Shown here: positions 16,929-26,226 of the stretch, in pieces
How the letters are laid out: each line of letters starts with the position of its first letter
How positions within the stretch are numbered: the first letter of the stretch is position 1
Assembly (NCBI GenBank): GCA_002722315.1
Contig: PBLG01000052.1
Coordinates: 36,288 to 100,287, forward strand
DNA from: Lysobacterales bacterium
GTDB taxonomy: Bacteria; Pseudomonadota; Gammaproteobacteria; Xanthomonadales; Wenzhouxiangellaceae
Length of the DNA stretch: 64,000 bases
Reading direction: 5' to 3'
Made by a program: the position numbers and the translations under genes
Notes under the pieces: model-generated
Told to the model about the DNA's origin: nothing
Databases searched by the model: none
Seen by the model: the letters and a program-made list of their open reading frames with translations, nothing else

Positions 16929-17654
16929 TCATGCCGCACCGTTCGAGCGTTGAAGATGTTCGCGATATGCGGGCAGAATCTCGCCCGGGTCTCCGCTTCG
17001 ATGCGTCTGCCCGCGCTCGATCCACAGGATTCGATCACACAGGCGCTGCAGTAGCGGCAAACTGTGGGAAACCATTACGATCGTCTTGTCGGACTTCACT
17101 TTTTCTTCCATTACTTTTTGTGACTTCTGTTTGAAATTGGCGTCGCCGACGCCGAAGACCTCATCCACCAGAAGCACGTCGGGATCGAGGTGAAAGGCGA
17201 CCGAGAATCCCAGTCTAGCCTTCATGCCCGTGGAGTAAGTGTGTAGCGGATTATCAATCGCCGACCCGAGTCCCGAAAATTCGATTATCAGGTCCATGAA
17301 GGACTTTACGTATTTCAGGCGAAAACCGAGCAACATGCCGCTCATCAGGATGTTCTGTCGTCCGGAAAGGTTCGGATCGAACCCAAGTTGAAGCGTGAGC
17401 AAGGCAACCGAGCATCCGTGATTGACTACGCAGCCACGGCTTGGCCTCAGGATTCCGGCCAGTATCTTCATCAGGGTACTCTTTCCCGACCCGTTTCGAC
17501 CCACGATACCGAGCGACTCGCCCTCGTGCAATTCGAGCGAAACATCTGTAAGCGCCTCGAATCGCGAAGTGCGAAGAAAACCCGTCCGGCGTCTGTACAC
17601 AAGACCGGCGCGATCGAGCGAAATCAGTTTTCTGCGCTGACCTGGCGACTTCAT
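16929..17654 (-). CDS. ABC transporter ATP-binding protein, polysaccharide exporter (Wzt/TagH type)
   Basis: Walker A is GRNGSGKST, Walker B is DVLLVDEVFGVGD, and the signature region reads YSTGMKARLGFSV, which is the form found in ATPases of O-antigen, capsule and teichoic acid exporters (Wzt, KpsT, TagH). At 241 residues it lacks the C-terminal carbohydrate-binding domain of O9a-type Wzt, so it resembles the short KpsT/TagH type. Its start overlaps the permease stop as ATGA. With the permease it should flip the completed lipid-linked polymer across the inner membrane. Confidence 0.9.
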   Translation of the reverse strand: MKSPGQRRKLISLDRAGLVYRRRTGFLRTSRFEALTDVSLELHEGESLGIVGRNGSGKSTLMKILAGILRPSRGCVVNHGCSVALLTLQLGFDPNLSGRQNILMSGMLLGFRLKYVKSFMDLIIEFSGLGSAIDNPLHTYSTGMKARLGFSVAFHLDPDVLLVDEVFGVGDANFKQKSQKVMEEKVKSDKTIVMVSHSLPLLQRLCDRILWIERGQTHRSGDPGEILPAYREHLQRSNGAA

Positions 17655-18433
17655 GGTTGCAGAACTCTTGGATAGGCGTAGTGGAGCTTCTTGAGCAGCC
17701 CAAGCGAGACCAGAACGCCGAAAAACGATGCGCCGGCGACGATCGCGAGTCTTGCCCAGTCCGGCGATTGTGCTTCAAGTAATACCAATCGATAGGACTC
17801 GATGAGCAGCGCCATCGGGTTCATGAAGAAATAGGGCTGGTACTCGATCGGTATCGACGACGGGTCATAAAAAATTCCCGAGAGAAAGAACGTGAGCTGC
17901 AGCAGCACGGTGACAAGGAACTTTACATCCGGGAAGAACGGAACGGTAGCGGCGATCAGCAAAGTAATCGCGCAAATCAGCATGAACTGAATGCCGAGAA
18001 GAGCAGGTAGCGCCAGGTATTGCGGGTTCACGGGGAAGCCGAAAAGCCAGAGAAACCCCAGGAGGAGAATCAGCACCAGGCCGAACTTGACGACATCCAT
18101 CAGGATCTCTATGACCGGAAAAATCTCCTTTGGAATGTCGACGCTGAGAATGAGCCGGCTATTGTGTTGTATCGCGCTCATGCCGTGGCTGATGGTGTTG
18201 GAAAACCACTGCCAGATCACGAGGCCGACCAGAAGGAATGCGATGAAATCGTCGGTTCTTCGATTGAGCAGGACGCCGAAGACGACATAAAAGACGCTCA
18301 TGGTCATGACCGGTTCCAGAATCCACCAAAGAAAGCTGAGGTAGGTTCGAGAAGCCTCGCTTTTCAGGTTCATGAATACCTTGACGATTATCAACTCAAG
18401 ATATTCGGGTCTGAAGATGCGTAAATTCAACAC
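17651..18433 (-). CDS. ABC-2 type polysaccharide export permease (Wzm/KpsM/TagG type)
   Basis: An ABC-2 permease with about six hydrophobic segments. The early segment SRTYLSFLWWILEPVMTM is characteristic of the Wzm/TagG family, where it precedes the first membrane helix. The ORF starts at 18535 inside the epimerase gene; a GTG at 18433, a few bases after the epimerase stop, gives 260 residues, which is the usual length. An ATG at 18373 is an alternative but would remove part of the conserved N-terminal amphipathic region. Partner of the ATPase encoded immediately downstream. Confidence 0.85.
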   Translation of the reverse strand: MLNLRIFRPEYLELIIVKVFMNLKSEASRTYLSFLWWILEPVMTMSVFYVVFGVLLNRRTDDFIAFLLVGLVIWQWFSNTISHGMSAIQHNSRLILSVDIPKEIFPVIEILMDVVKFGLVLILLLGFLWLFGFPVNPQYLALPALLGIQFMLICAITLLIAATVPFFPDVKFLVTVLLQLTFFLSGIFYDPSSIPIEYQPYFFMNPMALLIESYRLVLLEAQSPDWARLAIVAGASFFGVLVSLGLLKKLHYAYPRVLQP

Positions 18434-18437
18434 GAAG

Positions 18438-19607
18438 CTAACCGGCTTCCGTGGCCAGGGAGGACCTTTGTCTCTCCGGATCGAATCCGGATGTTCGCAG
18501 ATCCTTGAGCGTCTCGACGATTCTCCCGGCCGCATGTCCGTCGCCGTAAGGGTTATGCACCCGCGTCATTTGGCGATAAGCGTCCGCGGACTCGAGCAAG
18601 CGAGTGACTTCGCTTACGATTCTTGCCGACTCGGTACCGATCAGGCGCACCGTCCCGGCCTCGACCGCCTCGGGTCGTTCGGTCGTTTCGCGGGTGACCA
18701 GCACGGGTTTGCCCAGCGAGGGCGCCTCTTCCTGGATGCCGCCGGAGTCGGTGATGATGACGTCCGCCCTGTCCATCAGCGCCACGAACGGCAGGTAGTC
18801 CAATGGCTCCACGAGATGGATGCCGGTCACGTCGCCAAGCCGGCGGTGCACCGGCTCTCGGACCCTCGGATTCAAGTGGACGGGAAAGACGATTTCCACG
18901 TCCGGACGTTCCGCCAGCGCCCTGAGCCCATGACACAACTGCTCGAACCCTCTGCCAAAGCTCTCGCGTCTATGGCCGGTGACCAGCAGGAGGCGGCGCG
19001 CCGGGTCGAGCGTCGCCAATAAATCCCTGGCGACTTCGCTGCGCGCCGCCCGCTCGCGAACGCTCAAAAGCGCATCGATGACCGTGTTCCCGGTCACAAA
19101 AATCGACGGCCCGGACACGCCTTCCGTCAGAAGGTTGTCGCGTGCCCGTAAAGTCGGCGCAAAGTGCAATGTCGCCAGGGAACCCGTCAGCTTCCGATTG
19201 AGTTCTTCCGGCCAGGGAGAGTAGCGGTTGTGGGTGCGCAGGCCGGCTTCAACATGCGCGACCGGAATCTGTCGGTAAAAGGCGGAAAGGGCAGCCGCAA
19301 AAGTAGTCGTCGTATCGCCGTGGACAAGCACCAGATCCGGACGAAGTCGGTCCATCACAGGCCCCAGACCGGAAATGAGCGCCGCGGACAAGTCGTCCAG
19401 AGACTGGCCCGAACGCATGATGTCGAGGTCGACATCGGGACTGATCCCGAATAGCGTGAGCACCTGATCAAGCATCTGACGATGCTGCGCCGTGACGCAG
19501 ACACTGGACTCGAATTCAGGGGCGTCTTCCAGACACTGGACCACCGGGGCCATCTTGATTGCCTCGGGGCGCGTCCCAAAAATCGCAAGCGTCCTTGACT
19601 TTTCCAC
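18438..19607 (-). CDS. wecB: UDP-N-acetylglucosamine 2-epimerase (non-hydrolysing)
   Basis: Interconverts UDP-GlcNAc and UDP-ManNAc in the cytoplasm. The family landmarks are all present: [13 protein letters not shown] at the N terminus, [32 protein letters not shown], and later [19 protein letters not shown]. The length of 389 is normal. The start codon is GTG. It is the first gene of the minus-strand run epimerase-permease-ATPase-fusion-sulfotransferase-GT4, so ManNAc or a derivative is probably a component of the exported polymer. A dehydrogenase (wecC) is not in the window. Confidence 0.93.
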   Translation of the reverse strand: MEKSRTLAIFGTRPEAIKMAPVVQCLEDAPEFESSVCVTAQHRQMLDQVLTLFGISPDVDLDIMRSGQSLDDLSAALISGLGPVMDRLRPDLVLVHGDTTTTFAAALSAFYRQIPVAHVEAGLRTHNRYSPWPEELNRKLTGSLATLHFAPTLRARDNLLTEGVSGPSIFVTGNTVIDALLSVRERAARSEVARDLLATLDPARRLLLVTGHRRESFGRGFEQLCHGLRALAERPDVEIVFPVHLNPRVREPVHRRLGDVTGIHLVEPLDYLPFVALMDRADVIITDSGGIQEEAPSLGKPVLVTRETTERPEAVEAGTVRLIGTESARIVSEVTRLLESADAYRQMTRVHNPYGDGHAAGRIVETLKDLRTSGFDPERQRSSLATEAG

Positions 19608-19790
19608 GTAAATCCAAGATTAACAAACAGTTATGGTATCGCAAGACTACACCTTGCGTTTTCCCGACGAATTTTATCGTGGGACTTGCCGGCGCGGGTG
19701 GCTGCATTTTGCGCTGCCGCAGTCCGCAGGACCTGAATTGTCGGTTAGTCTCTTCTCAGAAACCACGCCTTGGAGCCGTGTGCGGACCCA

Positions 19791-20981
19791 ATGGAACTGT
19801 TGATCAATGTCGAGTCTCTGTTACCGCCGCGAACCGGCATCGGCACCTATACCGGCGAACTCCTTAGCGAATACAGGCGCCAGGGCGTCCCGGAACGCAT
19901 CCACGCGTATTCGCACCGGCGAATCAAACAGTGGGCGGGTGACGCGGTAGCTTCCCCGGGCCGAGTGGAAAGCCGCCATGCGCTGCGGGCCCGTATCGCA
20001 CCGATGCTGTATCAAGCGGCCTCGTCCTGGGACTGGCCGTATCTGGCCTGGCGAAACCTGGACCGACGCGCGTTCGCACGGCAGGCCCGTGCACTGGCAC
20101 GACGAGCCGTCTACCACGAACCGAATTTCATTCTGAAGCCCTTCGAAGGACCCAGCGTGGTAACGGTTCACGACCTGTCTCATCTCCGGTACCCTGCCTG
20201 CCACCCCAAGGCCAGGGTCGCGTTCCTGGAGAAGCACCTCGCAGCTTCGCTGGAGAGCGCCGGCCACGTTATCACGGTGTCGGAAATCGTTCGCCGGGAA
20301 CTCATCACGACCTTCGCACTCGACCCGTCGAGGGTTTCGAGTATTCCACTCGGCGTAAACGATAGATTCAGACCGGCCGAGGAGTCGGCGCTGGATGCAC
20401 TGGAGTCCGGTTTCGGTCTGCAACCCGGAAACTACCTGCTTTGCGTCGCCACCCGCGAACCCCGCAAGAACCTGGTTGCGCTTTTCCAGGCCTTCGAACT
20501 GCTCCCGGAGTCACTGCGAAAGCGCTTTCCCCTGGTACTGTGCGGCGCACGCGGCTGGCACTCCGAAGAAATCGATGCCCACGCGCGTCGATTGACTCGG
20601 CGAGGCTGGCTGAAGCCACTCGATTACGTTCCCGAGTCCTCACTGCCCGCGCTCTACAGCGGCGCCGCCGTGTTCGCCTTTCCTTCCGTTTACGAGGGTT
20701 TCGGCCTTCCGGTACTCGAGGCCATGGCCTGTGGCACGACCGTGGTCGTCGGCCATGGGACGGCGATGGCAGAATTTGCCGGCGCGTCGGCCGTGACCTG
20801 CGATGCTTCGGATCCCCGCTCGCTGTCGGAGAGCATCAGGCACCTGCTCGAAGATGAATCGACACGCCGGACATACGCCAGGCTGGCCCTGGAGCGGGCC
20901 CGCCGGTATTCATGGACGCGATGCGCCGAAGCGCATCTGGACATTTATCGGCAGCTGGCACCGAGCGACCTCGATCATTGA
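19791..20981 (+). CDS. Glycosyltransferase family 4 protein
   Basis: MELLINVESLLPPRTGIGTY is the usual glycine-rich N terminus of mannosyl/rhamnosyl-type GT4 enzymes, so the ATG at 19791 is preferred over 19770. The donor-binding motif with two glutamates is clear (FPSVYEGFGLPVLEAMACG). The protein is 396 residues, a normal length. The gene is divergent from the epimerase gene, with about 180 bp between the starts that should hold promoters for both directions; that spacer is AT-richer than its surroundings, but I see no strong consensus promoter. Confidence 0.87.
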   Translation: MELLINVESLLPPRTGIGTYTGELLSEYRRQGVPERIHAYSHRRIKQWAGDAVASPGRVESRHALRARIAPMLYQAASSWDWPYLAWRNLDRRAFARQARALARRAVYHEPNFILKPFEGPSVVTVHDLSHLRYPACHPKARVAFLEKHLAASLESAGHVITVSEIVRRELITTFALDPSRVSSIPLGVNDRFRPAEESALDALESGFGLQPGNYLLCVATREPRKNLVALFQAFELLPESLRKRFPLVLCGARGWHSEEIDAHARRLTRRGWLKPLDYVPESSLPALYSGAAVFAFPSVYEGFGLPVLEAMACGTTVVVGHGTAMAEFAGASAVTCDASDPRSLSESIRHLLEDESTRRTYARLALERARRYSWTRCAEAHLDIYRQLAPSDLDH

Positions 20982-21019
20982 GGCGCCGGGGTCGTATCGC
21001 AAGCGGACCGAGGGGCTCC

Positions 21020-21904
21020 CTAGAACGAACGATCGCCCAGCAGGCGGAACAGGTATTCCCCGTAGCCGCTTTTTTCCAGCTCCTCGGCCTGGCGTCGAAC
21101 GTCGGCCTCGCCGATCCAGCCGGCATGGAAGGCGATTTCCTCCGGGCAGGCAATCTTCAGTCCCTGCCGATTCTCGATGGTCTCGATGAACGCGCTGGCC
21201 TGCATCAGGGATTCGTGGGTGCCTGTATCCAGCCACGCAATGCCGCGACCGAGTTTCTCCAGCTGAAGTTCGCCGAGATCGAGGTACATCTTGTTGAGAT
21301 CGGTGATCTCCAGTTCGCCGCGAGCGGACGGTTTCAGCGATGCGGCAAACTCGGGCGCACGTCCATCGTAGAAGTACAGGCCGGTGACTGCGTAGCTTGA
21401 TCGGGGCTTCCTAGGCTTCTCCTCGAGGCCCACAACCCTGCCCTCACCATCGAACTCCGCGACACCGTAACGTTCCGGATCCCGCACCCAGTATCCAAAG
21501 ACGCTGGCGCCTGCTGTCCTCGCATCGGCCCGCCTGAGGCTGTCGGTAAATCCGTGACCGTAGAAAATATTGTCGCCGAGGACCAGGCACGAGGGTGCAC
21601 CGCCGAGCCACCGTTCAGCAATGAGATATGCCTGGGCAAGACCGCCGGGCGTGGGCTGCTCGGCGTAATCGATCCGAATACCCCATTGGGATCCGTCCCC
21701 GAGCTGGCGCTCGAAGAGTGGACGATCATGCGGTGTCGTGATCAGGAGGATCTCGCGGATCCCGCTCAACAACAGCGTGCTGAGCGGGTAGTAGATCATG
21801 GGCTTGTCGTAGACCGGCAGCAGCTGCTTGCTGATCGCCTGGGTCAACGGATAGAGTCGCGTGCCGGATCCGCCGGCCAGGATGATTCCTTTTCTTTTTT
21901 CCAT
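21020..21904 (-). CDS. rmlA: Glucose-1-phosphate thymidylyltransferase
   Basis: Forms dTDP-glucose from dTTP and glucose-1-phosphate, the first step towards dTDP-rhamnose and other dTDP sugars. The nucleotidyltransferase signature [16 protein letters not shown] is at the N terminus, followed by [18 protein letters not shown], and sugar-site segments such as LGDNIFYG and EEKPRKPRS. The length of 294 is typical. rmlB, rmlC and rmlD are absent here and must lie elsewhere if rhamnose is made. It converges on the GT4 gene (38 bp apart). Confidence 0.95.
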   Translation of the reverse strand: MEKRKGIILAGGSGTRLYPLTQAISKQLLPVYDKPMIYYPLSTLLLSGIREILLITTPHDRPLFERQLGDGSQWGIRIDYAEQPTPGGLAQAYLIAERWLGGAPSCLVLGDNIFYGHGFTDSLRRADARTAGASVFGYWVRDPERYGVAEFDGEGRVVGLEEKPRKPRSSYAVTGLYFYDGRAPEFAASLKPSARGELEITDLNKMYLDLGELQLEKLGRGIAWLDTGTHESLMQASAFIETIENRQGLKIACPEEIAFHAGWIGEADVRRQAEELEKSGYGEYLFRLLGDRSF

Positions 21905-22089
21905 CAGGTATTTGTAGTCGTCTCGTAACGGGTGGGAATTGGACTCGAAAATTCACAGGTCATCACGCAATCGACCGGCCTGCAAACTGACCGCGGCCTC
22001 GCGTGGAATTGCCGGGTCGCATTCTGGCACGATCCCGGCGCTCGGACTCGCCGAGCGTACCCTCTCCAGCCTCCAGCGGGTAACCGGCG

Positions 22090-23169
22090 TCAAAGCAATG
22101 CATGGACGCGCTCGCGGACCGTGTCCAGGGAGTCGTCACGCCCACCGTCACGGGACAACCCCGAAAGCAGATCAGCGGCTTCGGTCAGCCGCCCGGAAGC
22201 CGCGGCACGGCGGTGCAGTTCGGCCATGTCGCGGGCCGGAATCCACAGGCCCCTGGCAGTGAGCCTGGCCGTCGCGCTTGCCAGCATGGGCGTTGCGGCA
22301 CGGAGCTTCCGGTTCAGTCTCGATCGTGTCCGCTCGTGCAGCTCGAACATCCCGACCGGCTGGCCCGAATGGCACGCCTCCGCCAGCATCGAGGCGCTGT
22401 CGCCGGTCACCACAAACGCGTCGGCAAGCCGCAGCACCGATGCATAAGGATTCGCCGTCTGCCGCGCCCATGGGAGAACGCGTGCCGGAACTTCGAGACG
22501 CCGCGCCAGAAGCTCGATTGCCTCGTGCGGCGTGCGGGGGCTCCCGACGACTACCGCGCTGCCGCCGCGCTCGCCCACGGCTTCATTGACGGCGCGGGCG
22601 AGATTGGCGGCACATTCGGCATCGAATCGATAGCTGCCCGAATCGCCGCCCAGGATCACACCCAACATCGGCCGGGGCAGGTCCTGGAACTCCCTCTGCC
22701 AGTGCGCCAGCACCTCGTCAGAGGCTCGAGGAGGCAGATTCAGCGGAAGATCCAGGGTTATCACGTTTTCGGTCTCGGGGAGCCTGTACTGCGGCGTGGT
22801 GACGACCAGGTCGAACCAGTGCAGCGGCGCCCACGGCCGGCCGAGGCAAATCACCCGTGTCCGGCCGCCGGAAGCGTATCGAATCCGGCGCGCATCGATT
22901 ACCGCTCGGCCCCCGGCGATCAACACCAGATCCGGCCACGGCGGCGCGTAGGCTGAGCGCTTGTCGGACGCAACGGCGCGGGCGCCAAACGCCATCACGC
23001 GATCCCGAAGCACCCTGCTTACCGGATCGACCTGCTCGACCCAACGCGCATCGGCCCCGAGCAGTTCGACCAGCGTTCGAAGCTGCCCGTTGTCGCCGGC
23101 GCCGGGGGCCGCCAGCACCCAGGCAGTCGGTCTCGATCCCGGTTCCGGGCGGCGTTCGTCAGAGGTCAT
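22090..23169 (-). CDS. ELM1/GtrOC1-type protein (DUF1022 family)
   Basis: The sequence follows the mitochondrial fission ELM1-like family of bacteria: an N-terminal AAPGAGDNGQ segment, then LVLIAGGRAV, VICLGRPWAPLHWFDLVVTTPQY, and the second Rossmann half with GVILGGDSGSYRF and VTGDSASMLAEACHSGQPVGMF. The fold is GT-B-like, and bacterial members often sit beside LPS or glycan genes, where a glycosyltransferase role is suspected. The length of 359 is normal. About 185 bp separate its stop from the start of rmlA in the same direction, with nothing recognisable in the gap. Confidence 0.8.
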   Translation of the reverse strand: MTSDERRPEPGSRPTAWVLAAPGAGDNGQLRTLVELLGADARWVEQVDPVSRVLRDRVMAFGARAVASDKRSAYAPPWPDLVLIAGGRAVIDARRIRYASGGRTRVICLGRPWAPLHWFDLVVTTPQYRLPETENVITLDLPLNLPPRASDEVLAHWQREFQDLPRPMLGVILGGDSGSYRFDAECAANLARAVNEAVGERGGSAVVVGSPRTPHEAIELLARRLEVPARVLPWARQTANPYASVLRLADAFVVTGDSASMLAEACHSGQPVGMFELHERTRSRLNRKLRAATPMLASATARLTARGLWIPARDMAELHRRAAASGRLTEAADLLSGLSRDGGRDDSLDTVRERVHALL

Positions 23170-23211
23170 GAAATTCGCGCCACCAGAGAGCAGAAATTAG
23201 CGAGATTATAA

Positions 23212-23240
23212 TTGACACCCAAAATCTTCTGGGATATCAT
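23212..23240 (+). promoter_or_regulatory. Sigma-70 promoter of the tRNA-Ala/tRNA-Glu operon
   Basis: A consensus -35 (TTGACA) and a near-consensus -10 (TATCAT) are separated by exactly 17 bases. The expected start of transcription is about 8-9 bases before the mature tRNA-Ala. The GC-rich stretch after the -10 fits a stringently controlled tRNA promoter. Confidence 0.85.
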
Positions 23241-23255
23241 GCTGGGCTTGTTCTC

Positions 23256-23331
<76 letters not shown>

Positions 23332-23388
23332 AAGGTTTCGAGTAGTACGACAATTCCTGGGCCAAAACGCATTGCTTGACCGCTTTAC

Positions 23389-23464
23389 GTCCCCTTCGTC
23401 TAGAGGCCTAGGACACCGCCCTTTCACGGCGGCGACAGGGGTTCGAATCCCCTAGGGGACGCCA
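23389..23464 (+). tRNA. tRNA-Glu (TTC)
   Basis: A complete cloverleaf of 76 bases. The acceptor stem GTCCCCT pairs with AGGGGAC, the anticodon loop CTTTCAC gives anticodon TTC, the T-arm is AGGGGTTCGAATCCCCT, and CCA is encoded. It lies 57 bases after tRNA-Ala. Its 3' end is the start of the downstream tandem repeat. Confidence 0.97.
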
Positions 23465-23691
23465 TAATAGGAAGGCCCGCCTTGTGCGGGCCTTTTTATT
23501 ATGCGCGTTCCGACGGGGATGAGAACCCGGCCAAGCTACACGCACAACTCACAACCCATCCCAAACGCATAACCCGACTCGAATCCAAACAACCCACCGC
23601 CTATGGGTTCGAACCGAGCGCCAACGGCGCGAGCTCACTGGACCGGCGCAGCCGGCCAGCCCGAAGGGCAAGCGGCCGCAGGCCGCGCAGT
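23446..23691 (+). repeat. Tandem repeat unit 1, starting with the 3' end of tRNA-Glu
   Basis: Unit of 246 bases. It begins with AATCCCCTAGGGGACGCCATAA, which is the last 19 bases of tRNA-Glu plus three more, followed by the terminator hairpin, a conserved block (GTTCCGACGGGGATGAGAAC...), a variable centre of about 60-70 bases, and a long conserved tail ending GGCCGCAGGCCGCGCAGT. The tail includes GGGTTCGAACC, which resembles a tRNA T-arm. The organisation recalls the tyrT/rtT repeats of E. coli, which also start with a copy of the tRNA 3' end. Confidence 0.9.
23472..23500 (+). terminator. Rho-independent terminator of the tRNA operon (repeat copy 1)
   Basis: AAGGCCCGC and GCGGGCCTT form a 9-bp stem around CTTGT, followed by TTTATT. 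It begins 7 bases after the tRNA-Glu CCA end. A homologous hairpin with a changed but still paired stem occurs in the second repeat. Confidence 0.9.
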
Positions 23692-23947
23692 AATCCCCTA
23701 GGGGACGCCATAAAACGGAATGCCCGGCCCTGTGCCGGGCATTTTGTTTTCTGGGGTTCCGACGGGGATGAGAACCCGGCCACACTACACGCACGATCCC
23801 AAACCATCTCCACAGGCCAACCTGGCCCCAGACTCGACGCCCCACCGCCTCTGGGTTCGAACCGAGCGCCACCGGCGCGAGCTCACTGGACCGGCGCAGC
23901 CGGCCAGCCCGAAGGGCAAGCGGCCGCAGGCCGCGCAGTAATCCCCT
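23692..23947 (+). repeat. Tandem repeat unit 2 with the start of a third unit
   Basis: Second unit of about 248 bases, with the same order: tRNA-Glu 3' copy (23692-23713), hairpin, conserved block, variable centre, conserved tail. A third unit begins at 23940 but matches only for AATCCCCT before diverging. Conserved blocks are nearly identical between the two units while the centre is clearly diverged. Confidence 0.9.
23719..23750 (+). terminator. Terminator-like hairpin of repeat copy 2
   Basis: AATGCCCGGC and GCCGGGCATT form a 10-bp stem around CCTGT, followed by TTGTTTT. Compared with copy 1, the stem bases changed on both sides so that pairing is kept. Confidence 0.85.
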
Positions 23948-24087
23948 GTCCAACCGCCGTCCGAGCCGTCATTCCGAACGGCAAGGCCTCTCCGGAATCC
24001 GCCTTCGCGTTAGCCCAGACCCGACCTCGAACCGCCAGGCGGAACGACTAGTGCGGGCGCAAACTGGCTGACAATTACAGTCTCGAG

Positions 24088-24126
24088 ATCCCGGATAACG
24101 CCGCGCTGCGCGCGACGTTTCCGGGA
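24088..24126. repeat. Imperfect inverted repeat in the region without genes
   Basis: ATCCCGGATAACG and CGTTTCCGGGAT, with inner GC arms, form a long imperfect hairpin between the tandem repeats and the end of the kinase-like gene. It looks like a dispersed palindromic element and could also serve as a terminator for the minus-strand gene. Apart from this, 23948-24173 holds nothing I recognise. Confidence 0.5.
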
Positions 24127-24173
24127 TGACGAGGTATGGCGCCGCACGCGACGTCGCCGACGACTTGCCCCGC

Positions 24174-24983
24174 CTACTCCACCACTTCGCGAAGCAGCTC
24201 GATCCGAACGGAGCGATGCTTGCCCTGCAAAAGCTTGCGCTTGGTCCAGCCAACCCGGAAACACAAGTCGACAAACGGCTGTTGGCCGCCCAGAGTGAAA
24301 TCCGAGGCGTCGGAAACGCTTTCGATGAAATCGCCCATTGCCTCGCGCCCCAGCCAGTGGACGCCGGCCTTGGCGATGCCGGTGCCCAGCGGAACGTCCC
24401 GGCGCAGACTCTCGACGTCGATGGCGACAATCGAATCACCGTCCATCACGAAATTCTTCGCGACCGGATCGACGTAATCCAGTCCAACCTGGATATCGAC
24501 GGGTCGGAGCTGGCCGGCGCGCTCGAGAAGAGATGCCTTCAAGCCGGGATCGATCAAGCCCGCGGTGGCCAGGAAGTCGAGATCGATGTTCAGCGCACGC
24601 CATAGATTTCGGGACGATTCGCCGCGCCGGTCGGCGCCGTACAGCGCGCCGAAGAAAGCCGCCAGCGCACCCAGATCCGCCGCGCGCGCGGGGTCAAATT
24701 TCCGGCCTTCGACGAAAGACAGCAAGAGTTCGTTTTCGTGACGATGAATCAGTTGCGGGAAACGCGCCGATGCCGGTGCACTTTCGAGCGCCCGCTCGAC
24801 CAGGCAGGCCTCGTAGCTGTCACCGAGCACCACTCGCTTGAAGCGCGTGCCGTTTATTTCGACGAAGTAGACCGCCTGGCGTTTGGAAAACACCCCGGAC
24901 AGCCTTCTGACGACCGCGAAATACACCCTGCGCAGCGTCGAGTGCGCATTCGTCTGGAAAAACGAGCCGAGCCTGAACGACAT
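24174..24983 (-). CDS. Kinase-like phosphotransferase, probably glycan or LPS related
   Basis: The C-terminal half has the layout of the protein-kinase-like phosphotransferase fold: a catalytic-loop-like segment GLDYVDPVAKNFVMDG and a following IVAIDVESLRRD that fits the metal-binding acidic motif. The N-terminal half contains YFVEINGTRFKRVVLGDSYEACLVERAL, where a nucleotide-binding lysine and glutamate would be expected. The canonical HxD of the catalytic loop is not obvious, so activity is uncertain. Similar proteins modify LPS core sugars (RfaP/WaaP-like). The gene is divergent from the GT2 gene across about 140 bp, in which I see no clear element. Confidence 0.55.
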   Translation of the reverse strand: MSFRLGSFFQTNAHSTLRRVYFAVVRRLSGVFSKRQAVYFVEINGTRFKRVVLGDSYEACLVERALESAPASARFPQLIHRHENELLLSFVEGRKFDPARAADLGALAAFFGALYGADRRGESSRNLWRALNIDLDFLATAGLIDPGLKASLLERAGQLRPVDIQVGLDYVDPVAKNFVMDGDSIVAIDVESLRRDVPLGTGIAKAGVHWLGREAMGDFIESVSDASDFTLGGQQPFVDLCFRVGWTKRKLLQGKHRSVRIELLREVVE

Positions 24984-25125
24984 TGGCGAAAGCGTCCGAT
25001 CCGATGATATTCAATGTTGAAACGCCGCGGCAGGTGCGGCCCGACGACGCGCGTCGCACATGCTCAAACGCGTCGCAATGGTAGCATGCAGGCTCTGATT
25101 CGCCGCTGCTCGAAAACTGGATCCC

Positions 25126-26202
25126 ATGCCGGCCACCGCTCAAGCCAGACCGAAAGTCACGGTATTCATACCGGTGCACAATCGCGAGCTCTACATCCGC
25201 GTTGCGGTCAACAGCATTCTTGCCCAGACCTTCGAGGATTTCGAACTCGTTGTCGTGGACGACGGCTCGACCGACCGAACCGCCGAAGTGCTGGCAGGCT
25301 ATGCCGACCCGCGCCTGCGGGTGTTGCACAATCCGACCAACCTCGGCATTCCCGCCTCGCGAAACCGCGGCCTGGAAGCGGCCCGCGGTGAATATATCGC
25401 GCTGCTGGACAGCGATGACCACGCCTATCCCGACCGCCTCGCGCGACAGGTGAAGTATCTGGATGCCAATCCCGGTATCACCCAGGTGGGCAGCTGGTGC
25501 AGCTTCATGGATTCCGAGGGCAGAATGCTGGACAAGGTACGGCGCCAGCCCTTGAGGCCCGACGACATCCACGCCCACCTGCTGTTTCACTGCCCGGTCA
25601 TCAACCGGACCGTGATGGCGCGCACCGCGGCGCTGCAGGAGATCGGCTACGACACCGACTTCCCGCGCTGCCAGGATTACGACATGCACAGTCGCCTGGT
25701 GGTCGCCGGGCATTCGCTGGCCAACCTGCCCGACATTCTGGTCTGCGGCCGCGAGCATCCCGGCCGGTTCACGGGCCAGACCTCCGACCTGGGGCGGGAC
25801 CGGAAGATCGCGGTCTACCGGAGAATGCTCGCGCGAATCGACATCGAAGCCAACGACGAGGAGCTCGGTCGACACCATGCGCTCCCCCGGCCCGCCGAGA
25901 AGCCGGTGGGCGCGGAGGAATATCTTGAATGGGCCGAAGCCTGGCTGTGGCGAATCAAGCAGGCCAACCGGACTCGGCCGGTCTATCCCGAACCCTCGCT
26001 TTCGCGCGCTCTGGGCGCGGTCTGGACGCTGAACTGCTGGCGCGCGCGGCGGGCGCTGGGGCGGCGCAAGATGCTGGCCAGGCTCGGCGGATCGCCGCTG
26101 GCACGCGGCATTCCGGGCAACTTCAATATTCGCTTCCTGGTGGCCGCGACCACCCAGTCGGCCAGGCGCGCCCGGGTGGACGAGCGGGCGCCCGGCGATT
26201 GA
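25126..26202 (+). CDS. Glycosyltransferase family 2 protein
   Basis: A GT-A fold enzyme with VTVFIPVHNRELYIRVAVNS at the N terminus, VVVDDGSTDRT (nucleotide-binding Asp), PASRNRGLEAARGEYIALLDSDD (metal-binding DxD) and a C-terminal helical part rich in arginine. It inverts configuration in sugar transfer. At 358 residues it is slightly longer than the minimal family domain. No membrane segment is visible. Last gene of the glycan locus on this side; it converges on prpC (24 bp apart). Confidence 0.88.
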   Translation: MPATAQARPKVTVFIPVHNRELYIRVAVNSILAQTFEDFELVVVDDGSTDRTAEVLAGYADPRLRVLHNPTNLGIPASRNRGLEAARGEYIALLDSDDHAYPDRLARQVKYLDANPGITQVGSWCSFMDSEGRMLDKVRRQPLRPDDIHAHLLFHCPVINRTVMARTAALQEIGYDTDFPRCQDYDMHSRLVVAGHSLANLPDILVCGREHPGRFTGQTSDLGRDRKIAVYRRMLARIDIEANDEELGRHHALPRPAEKPVGAEEYLEWAEAWLWRIKQANRTRPVYPEPSLSRALGAVWTLNCWRARRALGRRKMLARLGGSPLARGIPGNFNIRFLVAATTQSARRARVDERAPGD

Positions 26203-26226
26203 AGCAGTCGGGCACGGCGCCCCGAC

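Noticed and set aside
23446-23713. Attachment site of an integrated element at tRNA-Glu
   Set aside because: The duplicated tRNA 3' end suggested attL/attR, but the copies are only 246 bases apart, part of a tandem repeat, and no integrase or element genes lie between them.
23482-24051. 189-residue plus-strand ORF (and 134-residue minus ORF) in the tRNA-Glu repeats
   Set aside because: It reads through terminator hairpins and a tRNA 3' copy, loses frame between repeat units (246 versus 248 bases) and has no protein-like pattern; it is a by-product of repeated GC-rich sequence.
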